A model generated the notes under the pieces. It was given only the letters and a program-made list of their open reading frames with translations, was not told the origin of the DNA and searched no databases. Below, in pieces: positions 1-9,366 of a DNA stretch of 64,000 bases. Source of the DNA: Microbacterium nymphoidis (lineage in GTDB: Bacteria; Actinomycetota; Actinomycetes; Actinomycetales; Microbacteriaceae); contig NZ_JAJNOD010000001.1 of assembly GCF_021044885.1 (NCBI RefSeq), positions 1,674,001-1,738,000 of the forward strand, written 5' to 3'. The number at the start of each line of letters is the position of its first letter. Positions within the stretch are counted from its first letter, which is position 1. Made by a program: the position numbers and the translations under genes.

Positions 1-1248
1 AGCCGCCGTGACGAACCATGCTTCGAAGGCGCTGGGCGGCAGATTGACCCCGGCCTCCAGCATCGCGTGGAAGAACGCTCGATGCTGCGCCACGTTCTGC
101 CGCTGCACGGTGGCGTAGTCGCGGGGTGCCTCAGCGAACTCACCGAAGACGACGCTGAACAGGGTTCCCGCGCGCTGCAGGTGGAAGGGCACACCGGAGG
201 CGGTCAGAGCGGCCGATACCTCAGAGGCGACGGCGTCGGCCGCGCGGGCGAGGGCACGATAGGCGTCGTCATCGGCGTGACGCAGCGTGGTGAGACCGGC
301 GGCCACCGCCAGCGGATTGCCGGAGAGCGTGCCCGCCTGGTACACCGGACCGAGCGGTGCCAGCAGGTCCATGATCTCGGCGCGACCACCGAGTGCGGCG
401 AGCGGAAGACCGCCGCCCACCACCTTCCCGAAGGTGAACAGATCCGGGGCCACCCCGGCGGGCACCTGCTCCTTCTCGATGCCCCAGTACCCCGAGCGGC
501 TGGCGCGGAAGCCGGTGAGCACCTCGTCGACGATCACCAGGGCACCGTTGCGGTGAGCGAGCTCGATCAGCGCGCCGGTGAATCCGGGCATCGGAGGGAC
601 CACGCCCATGTTCGCGGCCGCGGATTCGGTGATCACCGCGGCGATCCGCTCGCCGTGCTGGGCGAAGGCCGCCTCGAGCGCCGCGAGATCGTTGTACGGC
701 AGCACCAGCGTCTGACCCGCCGTCTCCGCGGTCACACCGGCGGAACCCGGCATCGCCAGGGTGGCGAGTCCCGAACCGGCTTCGGCCAGCAGTCCGTCCG
801 AATGGCCGTGGTAGTGGCCGGCGAACTTCACGATGAGCGGACGGTTCGTCGCGCCGCGAGCGAGGCGGATGGCGGTCATCGTGGCTTCCGTGCCGGTCGA
901 GACCAGCCGGAGCCGTTCGATGTCGGGCATCCGCGCGATGATCTCCTCGGCCAGCTCCGCCTCCTGCGGAACCGACGCTCCGAAGCCGAGTCCGCGACCG
1001 GCGGCCTGCTGCACGGCGTCGACCACCGCGGGGTGCGCGTGCCCGAGCAGAGCCGGCCCCCACGACGCCACCAGATCGACGTACTCGTTGCCGTCCACGT
1101 CCGTGACGTAGGCCCCGCTCCCGGAGACCAGGAATCGCGGCGTCCCGCCGACGGAGCCGTAGGCGCGCACCGGGGAGTTGACCCCGCCCGGGATCACACG
1201 TGACGCACGAGCGGCCAGGGCGGCACTGCGTGTGGTGTCCATGCTCAT
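1..1248 (-). CDS. hemL: Glutamate-1-semialdehyde 2,1-aminomutase (partial, C-terminus off the left edge)
   Basis: PLP enzyme that isomerises glutamate-1-semialdehyde to 5-aminolevulinate, the second step of the cytosolic C5 heme route. The product begins [16 protein letters not shown] and continues into the family's N-terminal motif [12 protein letters not shown]. The PLP lysine is in [15 protein letters not shown], about residue 275. The frame is still open at base 1, ending in a segment ([17 protein letters not shown]) that normally lies some 20-30 residues from the C-terminus, so only the tail is missing. The ATG at 1248 overlaps the hemB stop as ATGA, which indicates translational coupling. 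It is the last visible cistron of the leftward hem operon. Confidence 0.96.
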   Translation of the reverse strand, partial: MSMDTTRSAALAARASRVIPGGVNSPVRAYGSVGGTPRFLVSGSGAYVTDVDGNEYVDLVASWGPALLGHAHPAVVDAVQQAAGRGLGFGASVPQEAELAEEIIARMPDIERLRLVSTGTEATMTAIRLARGATNRPLIVKFAGHYHGHSDGLLAEAGSGLATLAMPGSAGVTAETAGQTLVLPYNDLAALEAAFAQHGERIAAVITESAAANMGVVPPMPGFTGALIELAHRNGALVIVDEVLTGFRASRSGYWGIEKEQVPAGVAPDLFTFGKVVGGGLPLAALGGRAEIMDLLAPLGPVYQAGTLSGNPLAVAAGLTTLRHADDDAYRALARAADAVASEVSAALTASGVPFHLQRAGTLFSVVFGEFAEAPRDYATVQRQNVAQHRAFFHAMLEAGVNLPPSAFEAWFVTAA

Positions 1249-2216
1249 CGCAGCCACCCCGCAAGCTCCACGGCGAAGTAGGTCAGCACGGCATCAGCTC
1301 CCGCGCGGCGGATCCCGAGCACCGACTCCTCGATCACCCGACGACGATCGATCCAGCCGTTCGCGGCGGCGGCCTCGATCATCGCGGCCTCGCCGGAGAC
1401 CTGGTAGGCCCACACCGGGACCGGGCTGACGGCGGCCACGTCGGAGAGCACGTCCAGGTAGCTCATCGCCGGCTTCACCATGACGATGTCGGCGCCCTCG
1501 GCGATGTCGAGCTCGGCTTCGCGCAGCCCCTCGCGACGATTGGCCGGGTCCTGCTGGTAGGCACGCCGGTCTCCGGTGAGCTGCGAGTCCACCGCTTCGC
1601 GGAACGGACCGTAGAACGCCGATGCGTACTTGGCCGAGTAAGCAAGGATCGCGGTGTCCTGATGGCCCGCCGCATCCAGCGCCTCCCGTACCGATGCCAC
1701 CTGGCCGTCCATCATGCCGGACAGCCCGAGAAGGGCAGAGCCCGCCTCCGCCTGGGCGAGAGCCATCGAGCGATAGCGCTCCAGGGTGGCGTCGTTGTCC
1801 ACGGCACCGGCACCGTCCAGCACGCCGCAGTGCCCGTGATCGGTGAACTCGTCCAGGCACAGATCCGTCTGCACCACCAGCGCATCGCCCGCTTCCGCCA
1901 CCACGGCACGCGTGGCCACGTTGAGGATGCCATCCGGGTCATCCGCGGCGCTCCCGTGCGCATCGCGAACCGCCGGCACGCCGAACAGCATGATGCCGCC
2001 GATGCCCGCCTCCGCCGCCTCGGCGGTGGCACGCCGGAGCGAGTCGATGGTGTGCTGCTGCACTCCCGGCATGGAGCCGATCGGCTGCGCCTGGTCGATG
2101 CCCTCGCGGACGAAGACCGGCAGGATCAGCTCCGCCGGGTTCAGCCGGGTCTCCGCGACCAGCCGGCGCATCGCCGGGGTCGTGCGCAGCCGGCGCGGAC
2201 GGATGGTGGGGGTCAT
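1245..2216 (-). CDS. hemB: Delta-aminolevulinic acid dehydratase (porphobilinogen synthase)
   Basis: Condenses two 5-aminolevulinate molecules to porphobilinogen in the cytosol. The product has 323 residues, the usual size. Both Schiff-base lysines are present: Lys196 in [10 protein letters not shown] and Lys248 in [10 protein letters not shown]. The frame extends upstream to 2264, but I chose the ATG at 2216 because [19 protein letters not shown] matches the family N-terminus and an AAGGAA ribosome site lies just before it. Its stop overlaps the hemL start by 4 nt, and hemC ends 44 nt upstream. Confidence 0.96.
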   Translation of the reverse strand: MTPTIRPRRLRTTPAMRRLVAETRLNPAELILPVFVREGIDQAQPIGSMPGVQQHTIDSLRRATAEAAEAGIGGIMLFGVPAVRDAHGSAADDPDGILNVATRAVVAEAGDALVVQTDLCLDEFTDHGHCGVLDGAGAVDNDATLERYRSMALAQAEAGSALLGLSGMMDGQVASVREALDAAGHQDTAILAYSAKYASAFYGPFREAVDSQLTGDRRAYQQDPANRREGLREAELDIAEGADIVMVKPAMSYLDVLSDVAAVSPVPVWAYQVSGEAAMIEAAAANGWIDRRRVIEESVLGIRRAGADAVLTYFAVELAGWLR

Positions 2217-2260
2217 GCGATTTCCTTCTTGTCCTCTGATCGATGAGACGCCTGCGGGCG

Positions 2261-3259
2261 TCATCGCGCAGCACCCAGCGGTGCGAGTTCCGCCGCACCC
2301 CGGGCGAGCAGGTCGGCTGCCACCACACGACCCAGCTCCTCCGCCGCGGCGGAGTCGCCCGGGTGCCAGTCATGCGCCGCGGTCCCGGTGAGGCGCGAGC
2401 CGCCATCGAGTGCGTAGACGTGCCCGCTGAGGGTGAGTCGTCCATCGGCGATCGACGCGTGTGCGCCGACGGGCGCAGCGCAACCCGCCTCCAGCGCGGC
2501 GAGCAGCGCACGCTCGGCGAGCGCGCACGCGCGAGTCGCGCTGTCGTCGATGGCGGCGAGGGCGGTGGCGTACGGCTCCACGGCCACGTCGGCCGCGCGC
2601 ACCTCGATGGCCAGCGCCCCCTGACCGGGAGCGGTGGGTGCGTCTTCCAGCGAGAAGCGCTCCGTGATCACCGACGAACGGCCGAGGCGATCCAGTCCGG
2701 CGCAGGCGAGCACCACGGCGTCGAGGTCGGCGTCGACACGGGCGAGCCGGGTGTCGACGTTGCCGCGCAAGTCCTGCACGTCCAGATCCGGACGGCGGGC
2801 GAGCAGCTGGGCGGCGCGGCGGGGCGATCCGGTGCCGACCCGGGCTCCGGCGGGGAGATCCGCCAGCGTCAGACCGCCCCGCGCGCACAGGGCATCGCGC
2901 GCGTCCGCACGCTCCGGGATCGCGCCGATCACGATCCCCTCGCACGCACCGGTGGGCAGATCTTTCAGCGAGTGGACCGCGATGTCGCACTCCCCGTCGA
3001 TGAGAGCATCCCGCAGCGCACTGACGAAGACACCGGTGCCGCCGAGCTGCGAGAGGGGGGCGCGCGAGGTGTCGCCGTGCGTGGTCACCAGCACGAGGAC
3101 GACATCCAGGCCGGTGGCGGCCGCGATCGCCTCGGCCACCGTGGTGGTCTGCGCGACCGCGAGCGCGCTGCCCCGGGTACCGATCCGGAGCAGCCCCGGA
3201 CGCGCGGGAAGCGGCGCCTCCGATCGGTGGACGCTCACCGTGGGCGTGGTGTCATTCAT
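2261..3259 (-). CDS. hemC: Hydroxymethylbilane synthase (porphobilinogen deaminase)
   Basis: Polymerises four porphobilinogens into hydroxymethylbilane using a covalently bound dipyrromethane cofactor. The product has 332 residues. It carries the N-terminal [15 protein letters not shown] motif, the SLKDLPT and [11 protein letters not shown] active-site segments, and the cofactor cysteine Cys260 in [11 protein letters not shown]. The ATG at 3259 overlaps the hemY stop (ATGA) and gives [15 protein letters not shown]; the longer open frame upstream is the antisense shadow of hemY. No uroporphyrinogen III synthase (hemD) lies beside it, so that step must be encoded elsewhere. Confidence 0.95.
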   Translation of the reverse strand: MNDTTPTVSVHRSEAPLPARPGLLRIGTRGSALAVAQTTTVAEAIAAATGLDVVLVLVTTHGDTSRAPLSQLGGTGVFVSALRDALIDGECDIAVHSLKDLPTGACEGIVIGAIPERADARDALCARGGLTLADLPAGARVGTGSPRRAAQLLARRPDLDVQDLRGNVDTRLARVDADLDAVVLACAGLDRLGRSSVITERFSLEDAPTAPGQGALAIEVRAADVAVEPYATALAAIDDSATRACALAERALLAALEAGCAAPVGAHASIADGRLTLSGHVYALDGGSRLTGTAAHDWHPGDSAAAEELGRVVAADLLARGAAELAPLGAAR

Positions 3260-4755
3260 CTCTGCGGATGTACCTCTCCGGTCGGGGTGGAACCGGAGAC
3301 GCTCCGGTGAAGTGCTCCGAGGGTGTCGGCCGCGGCGCGACGCGCACCGGGGATCACGGAGGCCAGTCCGGTGCCGCTGACCCAGTCTCCCGCGAGAGTG
3401 ATGCCGGGCGGCAGCGGGCCGGGCGTCTCCGCGCGCGAGATCGTGGAGTTCGTCCACACCCGGCGGCGCATCCCGCGGACCGCCGACGGCGACAGCTCCA
3501 GGCCCAGGATGCGAGAGGCGTCGATGAGAGCACGCGCGGTGGCGGCCCGGTCGTCCAGCTCGCGCGTCTCGGGCGCTCGTCCGAGGCGACCGTAGGAGAG
3601 CCGGAGCACATGTCGTCCCGCCGCTCGCTCGGCGCCGCGCTGCGGCCATTTCACGGTGACGTGCGTCAGCGCCTTCGCGGTGATCACGGGTGCGTCGGCG
3701 ACTTCGGCGACCAGCGCTCCGGTGCCGCGGGTCGCGGTGTCCAGTCGCGGGTCCTCGACCAGGAGCGCGACGACCTCCACCTCTGCGGGTGTGACCTCAG
3801 GATGACCGAGGAGACGGGCCGCGATGTGCTCCGGCACGGCGAGCACGACGGCATCAGCGTGCAGCTGTGCCGTGTCGGCGGTGCTGATCCGCCAGAGGCC
3901 CGGAGTGCGCTTGCCTTCCGGTACCGCAGGACCCGATGCCGCAGGAGCCGGGGTATCGTCGCGATGGAGTGCCACGACGCGAGTGCTGGTGCGGACCGTC
4001 ACACCGAGCTGATCCAGCTCGTCGCGCAACCGCGTCACCAGGCTCGCCATCCCGCCGCGAAGGCCTGCGACCGCACCTCCGGCGGCAGTGCGGCTGGCTC
4101 GAAGATCGCGCGCGGCGAGGATGAGCGATCCGCGGCGCTTGTAGGCCTCGGCAAGCCCGGGGACGGATCGGAGCGTCATCTCAGCGGGATCGGTCGAGTG
4201 GATGCCCAGCACCACGGGCCGAACCAGCCGGTCGAGCACGCGAACTCCGAGTCGCGCGCGGATCACCTCGTCGAGCGCGCCCGTGCGGCCGACCGACGGC
4301 GGAAGCAGCGGCTCCACGGCGGCGCGGCACGCCCCGAGCACGCCCAGCGCGCGGAGCGTGGCCCACGACAACGGCGTCGCCGGGATGCCGATGGTGCCCG
4401 CAGGCGGAAGCGGAACGGCACGCATCGCGTCGGCGGTGACGACCCACGAGCCCAGGTGCGCAGGGTTCACGATGTCCTCCGACATCCCCAGCTCGGCCAG
4501 GAGGGCCGCGACGGCACCGCCGCGGGTCGCGAACGACTCTGCCCCGATGTCGAGAGCGACATCGTCGATGCTCTCCCCCCGCACCCGTCCGCCGAGGTCG
4601 TCCTCGGCTTCCAGCAGCACCACCCGGGCACCCGAGCGAGCCAGATCGCGCGCGGCGACCAGCCCGGCGATGCCGCCGCCGATCACGGCGACCGCATCGT
4701 GTCCCTCGAGAGGAGCACCCGATGCCGTCGACCGCTGCGCGGCGTCAGTGAGCAT
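3256..4755 (-). CDS. hemY: Coproporphyrinogen III oxidase / protoporphyrinogen oxidase, HemY (CgoX) type
   Basis: FAD-dependent flavin oxidase of 499 residues. In actinobacteria this family oxidises coproporphyrinogen III to coproporphyrin III in the coproporphyrin-dependent heme pathway. The dinucleotide-binding motif VAVIGGGIAGLVAARDLA is near residue 25, followed by VVLLEAEDDLGGRV. A C-terminal FAD segment reads ITLAGDWVSGTGLASVIPG. The ATG at 4755 lies 11 nt inside the end of hemE; an upstream extension to 4812 would overlap hemE further and lacks family similarity. It is coupled to hemC downstream by ATGA. The oxidase family is certain; the copro- versus protoporphyrinogen preference is inferred from the phylum. 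Confidence 0.92.
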   Translation of the reverse strand: MLTDAAQRSTASGAPLEGHDAVAVIGGGIAGLVAARDLARSGARVVLLEAEDDLGGRVRGESIDDVALDIGAESFATRGGAVAALLAELGMSEDIVNPAHLGSWVVTADAMRAVPLPPAGTIGIPATPLSWATLRALGVLGACRAAVEPLLPPSVGRTGALDEVIRARLGVRVLDRLVRPVVLGIHSTDPAEMTLRSVPGLAEAYKRRGSLILAARDLRASRTAAGGAVAGLRGGMASLVTRLRDELDQLGVTVRTSTRVVALHRDDTPAPAASGPAVPEGKRTPGLWRISTADTAQLHADAVVLAVPEHIAARLLGHPEVTPAEVEVVALLVEDPRLDTATRGTGALVAEVADAPVITAKALTHVTVKWPQRGAERAAGRHVLRLSYGRLGRAPETRELDDRAATARALIDASRILGLELSPSAVRGMRRRVWTNSTISRAETPGPLPPGITLAGDWVSGTGLASVIPGARRAAADTLGALHRSVSGSTPTGEVHPQR

Positions 4756-5842
4756 GTGCCCGTTCCACGATGCGGGTGAGGACGTCCGGGTCGGTCTCCG
4801 GCGGGACGCCATGACCCAGGTTCAGCACGTGAGCCGGGGCGCGCTCACCGCGGCGGATGACGTCGTCGAGGTGAGCCTCGCGCACCGCTGCCGGCGCGCC
4901 CAGGTAGGCGGGGTCGAGGTTCCCCTGCAGCGGGAACGCATCACCGAGCCGGCGGCTGGCGTCGTCCAGTGGCGTTCGCCAGTCCACGCCCAGCGCGCTC
5001 GGGGCGATTTGGGCGAGCTCCTCCAGCAGGTGCCCGGATCCCACGGCGAAGTGGATGGTGGGCACGCGCTCGGCGGAGTCGGCTGCGACACGCACGTCCC
5101 GCACCGCATCGAGCGTGCGTCGCGAGGCGGGAGCCACATGGGCGCGATAGTCGGCGGCGCTCAGCGATCCCGCCCAGGAGTCGAAGAGCTGAACCGCACT
5201 GGCTCCGGCCTCCACCTGAGCCTGCAGGAAGGTGCCGGACAGGTCGGCGGCCCACTCCAGCAGCTCGCGCCAGGTGTCCGGATCGGCGTGCATGAGCGTC
5301 CGCGCCCGCAGGTGGTCGCGCGACGGGCCGCCCTCCACCAGGTAGGCGGCAAGCGTGAACGGCGCGCCCGCGAAGCCGATCAGCGGGGTGGTGCCCAGTT
5401 CGGCGACCGTGAGGCGCACCGCCTCGCGCACCGGCTCCAGCGCTTCGCGCAGCCGTTCGGGGGTGAACTCCGCACGGGCACGGGCCACGTCCGCCGCGGT
5501 ACGGATCGGGTTCTCGAACACCGGACCGCGTCCGGCGACGAGGTCCACGTCGACACCCGCCAGCCAGAGCGGCACCACGATGTCGCTGAAGAACACGGCG
5601 GCGTCGACGCCATGACGGCGCACCGGCTGCAGGGTGATCTCGCTCGCAAGCTCGGGCGTCACGCACGCGTCGAGCATGCGGTGATCGGCCCGGATGCTGC
5701 GGTACTCCGGCAGGGAACGCCCAGCCTGACGCATGAACCACACCGGAAGCCGGTCGGGGCGATCGCCGCGGAGGGCGCGCACGAGCGGGGCATCGGCAGT
5801 GCGGCCGTCGACGAGCGGGTGGGAAGCCTGGAGAGTGTTCAT
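4745..5842 (-). CDS. hemE: Uroporphyrinogen decarboxylase
   Basis: Decarboxylates the four acetate side chains of uroporphyrinogen III to give coproporphyrinogen III. The product has 365 residues. Signature segments are PVWFMRQAGRSLPEYR near residue 34 and GFAGAPFTLAAYLVEG in the middle. It is the first gene of the leftward hem operon and diverges from hemA across about 100 bp. A TAGCAT hexamer sits 9 nt before the ATG on the coding strand, so the transcript probably has almost no leader. Confidence 0.96.
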   Translation of the reverse strand: MNTLQASHPLVDGRTADAPLVRALRGDRPDRLPVWFMRQAGRSLPEYRSIRADHRMLDACVTPELASEITLQPVRRHGVDAAVFFSDIVVPLWLAGVDVDLVAGRGPVFENPIRTAADVARARAEFTPERLREALEPVREAVRLTVAELGTTPLIGFAGAPFTLAAYLVEGGPSRDHLRARTLMHADPDTWRELLEWAADLSGTFLQAQVEAGASAVQLFDSWAGSLSAADYRAHVAPASRRTLDAVRDVRVAADSAERVPTIHFAVGSGHLLEELAQIAPSALGVDWRTPLDDASRRLGDAFPLQGNLDPAYLGAPAAVREAHLDDVIRRGERAPAHVLNLGHGVPPETDPDVLTRIVERAHAH

Positions 5843-5851
5843 CAGATGAAG

Positions 5852-5861
5852 ATGCTAACTT
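5852..5861. promoter_or_regulatory. Overlapping divergent -10 candidates between hemE and hemA
   Basis: On the minus strand TAGCAT (5857 down to 5852) is 9 nt from the hemE ATG. On the plus strand TAACTT (5856-5861) faces hemA. The two hexamers overlap, so the two transcription units may compete. No convincing -35 elements were seen. This is inference from position and resemblance to TAnnnT. Confidence 0.35.
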
Positions 5862-5944
5862 ACACATCTGCGGGTTCCATCCACGTGGCGTCCAGCCTCG
5901 CCCCGATGCCTCCCCTTCACACTCACGACTCTCTCGAGAAGATC

Positions 5945-7153
5945 ATGCTGCTCTGCCTTTCCGTTGATCATCGAACCGCCGATCTCGACATGCTCGAACG
6001 CATCGAGCGCCGCGCGGAGACGGTGACGGCCGCCCTGAGCGAGAACACCGCGCGCGGCGTGGTGGTGCTTTCCACGTGCAATCGGTTCGAGGCCTACGTC
6101 GACGCCCCGGATCACGGACCGGGTCCCGCGCTCGAAGCCGTGGCGCGCGCCGCGCAGCTCACCCCGGCCGAGCTCGCCGACACCTTCGCCGTCCATCACG
6201 GCGACGCGGCCGCGGAGCACCTGTTCGCGGTGTCGAGCGGCCTGGAGTCCGCAGCGGTCGGCGAGGGGGAGATCGCCGGTCAGGTGCGACGGGCCTGGGA
6301 GAGCGCTCGCACCGCCGGGCGCACCAGCACCGATCTGGAGCAGCTCTTCCAGCACGCGATGGCCGTATCGAAAGAGGTCAAGAACCGCACGGGACTGCAG
6401 ACCCGCGGGCGTTCCCTGGTGCAGCTCGCCCTCACCCTCGTCGACACCCGGGTGACCGACTGGAGCACGGCGCGCGTCGTGCTCATCGGCACCGGCGCCT
6501 ATGCCGGCGCGAGCCTGGCCGCCCTGCGGGTGCGCGGCGTGGACGACATCGGCGTCTTCTCACCGTCCGGCAGGGCAGAGGTCTTCGCTGCCAGCCACGA
6601 TCTCCGCCCAATTCCCGCCGGAGATCTGGCCGCAGAGCTCAGCCGCGCAGACGTCGTCGTGGCCTGCAGCAGTACCAGCGAACCGGTCCTCACCCGCGAG
6701 CACCTCGGCGGCACCACCCGCCCGCGGGTGCTGATCGACATGGGACTGCCACGCAACATCTCGCCCGACGTCGGCGAGGAGGCAGGCATCGAGCTCCTGG
6801 ATCTGGAGACCATCGCGTTGCACGCGCCGATTCCGGAACTGGGCGCCGAGCTGGAGGCCCGAGACATCGTGCGTACCGCTGCGGCGGAGTTCGCCGCGCT
6901 TCGCGCGGAGCGTGACGTCGTTCCCGCGCTGCGCGACATGCGAGCCTTCGTCACCGAAGTCATGGAGGACGAGATCGCTCGCCTGCGCGGTCGCAGCGCA
7001 GACAGCGCAGATGAGATCGAGGCGGCGCTTCGGCACGCGTTCGGCCGCCTGATGCACCGCCCGACCGTGCGCCTACGTCAGCTCGCCCGCGCCGGGGCCG
7101 CCGGTGAAGCCGCCGCCGCCGTCACCGCCCTCTTCTCCCCCGACTCCCCGTGA
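5945..7153 (+). CDS. hemA: Glutamyl-tRNA reductase
   Basis: NADPH-dependent reduction of glutamyl-tRNA(Glu) to glutamate-1-semialdehyde, the committed first step of the C5 pathway. The product has 402 residues. The catalytic cysteine is Cys45 in VLSTCNRFEAYVDAP. The ESAAVGEGEIAGQVR segment, the NADP-binding VLIGTGAYAG segment and a C-terminal dimerisation helix follow. The ATG at 5945 was chosen because it has GAGAAG upstream and gives the family start MLLCLSVDHRTADL; the frame stays open far upstream only as an antisense shadow of hemE and hemY. It is transcribed divergently from the rest of the hem genes. Confidence 0.95.
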   Translation: MLLCLSVDHRTADLDMLERIERRAETVTAALSENTARGVVVLSTCNRFEAYVDAPDHGPGPALEAVARAAQLTPAELADTFAVHHGDAAAEHLFAVSSGLESAAVGEGEIAGQVRRAWESARTAGRTSTDLEQLFQHAMAVSKEVKNRTGLQTRGRSLVQLALTLVDTRVTDWSTARVVLIGTGAYAGASLAALRVRGVDDIGVFSPSGRAEVFAASHDLRPIPAGDLAAELSRADVVVACSSTSEPVLTREHLGGTTRPRVLIDMGLPRNISPDVGEEAGIELLDLETIALHAPIPELGAELEARDIVRTAAAEFAALRAERDVVPALRDMRAFVTEVMEDEIARLRGRSADSADEIEAALRHAFGRLMHRPTVRLRQLARAGAAGEAAAAVTALFSPDSP

Positions 7154-7269
7154 TTCCGTGGTTGCGTGGTGGGCTGCGGTGCCAGTGCAGCCCGCCCGGC
7201 TTCGCCCTGGTCTCAGGCTCTGCGGATCCTCGACGAGATCGCCACAATGAGTCAGACCGCCGACACCGC

Positions 7270-7321
7270 TGGTCTCACAAAGTCGTCCCGTCGTGTGACA
7301 CATCGACCTGCTGTGAGACCA
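7270..7321. promoter_or_regulatory. Inverted repeat upstream of the MFS gene, possible operator
   Basis: TGGTCTCACA (7270-7279) and its exact complement TGTGAGACCA (7312-7321) flank a 32-nt spacer. The spacer contains a related TGTGACA (7294-7300). Three similar TGTGA-type half-sites in 52 bp suggest a regulator-binding region. The same arms could also form a terminator-like stem for hemA, although no T-run follows. Confidence 0.35.
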
Positions 7322-7387
7322 CCATGCGGGCGGCGACGACCAGGCGGGCAGCGAAGACAACGTGCACGACCGCGACTGAGCGCGCAT

Positions 7388-7393
7388 TAGCCT
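7388..7393 (+). promoter_or_regulatory. -10 element TAGCCT, six bases before a leader ORF
   Basis: TAGCCT is followed after exactly six bases by the ATG at 7400. This is the same geometry as a dozen other genes in the window and predicts a leaderless transcript. Confidence 0.4.
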
Positions 7394-7399
7394 GATCCC

Positions 7400-7429
7400 A
7401 TGTGGTCTGTGGTGCGGAGCCTGGGATGA
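7400..7429 (+). CDS. Nine-codon leader ORF translationally coupled to the MFS gene
   Basis: The ATG at 7400 opens a frame encoding MWSVVRSLG, ending at TGA 7427-7429. That stop overlaps the MFS start ATG (7426-7428). It sits six bases after a TAGCCT -10 hexamer, so it would be the first codon of a leaderless mRNA. The main gene has its own GGAG (7416-7419) inside the small ORF. I infer a coupling or attenuation role; there is no proof that it is translated. Confidence 0.35.
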   Translation: MWSVVRSLG

Positions 7430-8652
7430 CGGGCCCGATCTGGACCGGTCACGAGCGCGGCAGCCGCGGGTACCGCCGGATGATCCTCGCTCTCTTCGCC
7501 GCCGGGGTCGCGACGTTCTCACAGCTCTACTCGGTGCAGGGCGTGCTGCCCGAACTGGCGGAAGACCAGCGGGTCTCCTCGGCCGATGCCGCCCTGTCGG
7601 TGTCCTTCGCCACGCTCGGACTGGCGATCGCCGTGATCCCGTGGTCGCTGCTGGCGGATCGGCGTGGTCGGCGCACCACCATGCGCGTCTCCATCGTCGC
7701 GGCGGTGGTGCTGGGCGTCCTGGTGCCGTTCTCGGCGACGTTCGAGGCGCTGCTCGCGCTGCGCTTCGCGGAAGGACTGGCCCTCGGCGGGATTCCGGCG
7801 GTGGCACTCGCCTACCTCGCCGAAGAGGTGTCACCACTCGCGTCCGCCGTCGCCGGTGGGACGTACATCTCGGGGACGTCGCTGGGCGGGCTGTGCGGCC
7901 GGCTGGTGTCCGGGCCGCTGAGTGAGGTCTTCACGTGGCGGATCGGCATGCTCGTGGTGTCGTTGCTGGCGGCCGTTGCCGCAGCCGTCTTCTTCGTGAC
8001 CGCGCCGACGCCGCGCGGATTCGTCCCCGTGGTCCGCGGTTCGCAGCGCGATGTGCCCCTGGGGCGAAAGCTCCTCGCATGCCTGCGCGACCGACGCCTG
8101 GTTGCCCTGTTCTGCCAGGGCGGGCTCCTGATGGGCGGCTTCGTCGCGGTGTACAACTACCTCGGATTCCGGCTGCAGCTGCCGCCGTTCTTCCTCCCCG
8201 TGGCGGTGTCGTCGCTCCTGTTCCTGGCGTATCTCTCCGGCACGTGGTCGTCCGCGCAGTCCGGGCGCATCGCGCTGCGGCGGGGTCGCTTCACGGTGCT
8301 GCTCGGCGCGGCCGGCGTGATGCTGGGTGGGCTCCTGCTCACAGCGATCCCCGCCCTGGTCGCGGTGATCGCGGGTCTGCTGCTGTTCACCGCCGGCTTC
8401 TTCGCGGCACATGCCACGGCCTCCAGCTGGGTGCCCGCCCTGGTGCGCACGGGACGGGCCCAGGCGTCGAGCCTCTACAACCTCGCCTACTACGGCGGAT
8501 CCAGCCTGTTCGGCTGGCTGGTCGGTCTGGCCTTCCACGACGGGAACTGGTGGGGTGTGATCCTCGCGGTGAGCGTTCTGGTGGTGGCCGCGATGGTCAT
8601 CGCCACAGCCGCTCTGCGCAGCGACCCCACCGGCCACCCCGCTGCATCGTGA
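7426..8652 (+). CDS. MFS transporter, 12-TM (YnfM-like efflux family)
   Basis: Major facilitator superfamily permease of 408 residues with twelve predicted hydrophobic segments in two halves. The cytoplasmic loop between TM2 and TM3 has the MFS motif A variant LLADRRGRRTTM. TM1 carries SQLYSVQGVLPELA, resembling the YnfM / arabinose-efflux group. The substrate is unknown; export of a small organic compound is likely. The ATG at 7426 has GGAG six bases upstream; a GTG at 7402 in the same frame is a possible alternative. It is monocistronic, followed by a separate promoter for the rhomboid gene. Confidence 0.85.
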   Translation: MTGPIWTGHERGSRGYRRMILALFAAGVATFSQLYSVQGVLPELAEDQRVSSADAALSVSFATLGLAIAVIPWSLLADRRGRRTTMRVSIVAAVVLGVLVPFSATFEALLALRFAEGLALGGIPAVALAYLAEEVSPLASAVAGGTYISGTSLGGLCGRLVSGPLSEVFTWRIGMLVVSLLAAVAAAVFFVTAPTPRGFVPVVRGSQRDVPLGRKLLACLRDRRLVALFCQGGLLMGGFVAVYNYLGFRLQLPPFFLPVAVSSLLFLAYLSGTWSSAQSGRIALRRGRFTVLLGAAGVMLGGLLLTAIPALVAVIAGLLLFTAGFFAAHATASSWVPALVRTGRAQASSLYNLAYYGGSSLFGWLVGLAFHDGNWWGVILAVSVLVVAAMVIATAALRSDPTGHPAAS

Positions 8653-8685
8653 TCCCGCGTCTGGGTCACGCGAAGGTCCACGCCC

Positions 8686-8691
8686 TACGCT
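8686..8691 (+). promoter_or_regulatory. -10 element TACGCT, leaderless geometry
   Basis: TACGCT is followed by six bases and the ATG at 8698, so transcription should start at or next to the start codon. Confidence 0.5.
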
Positions 8692-8697
8692 GGCAGC

Positions 8698-9312
8698 ATG
8701 AGCGAGCTCACCCCCGCCCGAACGGCATCCGCCCGCGGGCGCATCGCCACTGCGGCGATCGCCAGCGCCGGATTCGTCGCCCTGCTCTGGGCGGTCGAGA
8801 TCGTCGACACCGTCCTCGGCAACCGCCTCGACTACTACGGCATCCAGCCGCGCGAGATCGATGGGCTGTGGGGCATCCTGTGGGCGCCGCTCCTGCACGG
8901 CGGGTGGCAGCATCTGCTCGCGAACTCCGGCCCCGCCCTGGTGCTGACCTTCGTCATCGCCCTCTCCGGCCTCGCTCTGTGGGCGGAGGCCACCGCGATC
9001 ATCTGGGTCGTGGCGGGTGTCGGGACGTGGCTCATCGCCCAGCCGAACAGCGTTCACATCGGTGCTTCCTCGCTGATCTTCGGATGGATCACCTTCCTCG
9101 TGCTGCGAGGCGTCTTCGCCCGCAGCGCCCTGCAGATCGTGGTGGGCGTCCTCGTGCTCGGCGCGTACGGCGGGGTGCTGTGGGGCGTGTTCCCGGGACA
9201 GCAGGGGATCTCCTGGCAGGGACACCTGTTCGGTGCCGTCGGCGGCGTGATCGCCGCCGTGCTGCTGGGTCGCCGAGCCCGTGAGAGCAGCGCCGCCACG
9301 GCGCGTCGGTGA
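8698..9312 (+). CDS. Rhomboid-family intramembrane serine protease
   Basis: Membrane protein of 204 residues with about six hydrophobic segments. The catalytic pair is visible: the serine in HIGASSLIFGW (the GxSx motif, with Ser in place of the usual Gly after it) and the histidine in WQGHLFGAVGG. The structural motif HGGWQHLLANSGP is present in the second membrane segment region. Such enzymes cleave membrane-anchored substrates within the bilayer; the substrate here is unknown. The gene stands alone with its own leaderless promoter. Confidence 0.85.
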   Translation: MSELTPARTASARGRIATAAIASAGFVALLWAVEIVDTVLGNRLDYYGIQPREIDGLWGILWAPLLHGGWQHLLANSGPALVLTFVIALSGLALWAEATAIIWVVAGVGTWLIAQPNSVHIGASSLIFGWITFLVLRGVFARSALQIVVGVLVLGAYGGVLWGVFPGQQGISWQGHLFGAVGGVIAAVLLGRRARESSAATARR

Positions 9313-9351
9313 CCCCTACCACGGGGTGATGCGCGCCGCCCGCCCGGCGCC

Positions 9352-9357
9352 TAGCGT
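9352..9357 (+). promoter_or_regulatory. -10 element TAGCGT for the sensor kinase gene
   Basis: TAGCGT lies nine bases before the ATG at 9367, predicting a leader of only a few bases. Confidence 0.45.
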
Positions 9358-9366
9358 GGGAGCAGC

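Noticed and set aside
4202..5944. Upstream extension of the hemA frame by about 580 codons
   Set aside because: This part is antisense to hemE and hemY; only the part from 5945 has glutamyl-tRNA reductase sequence.
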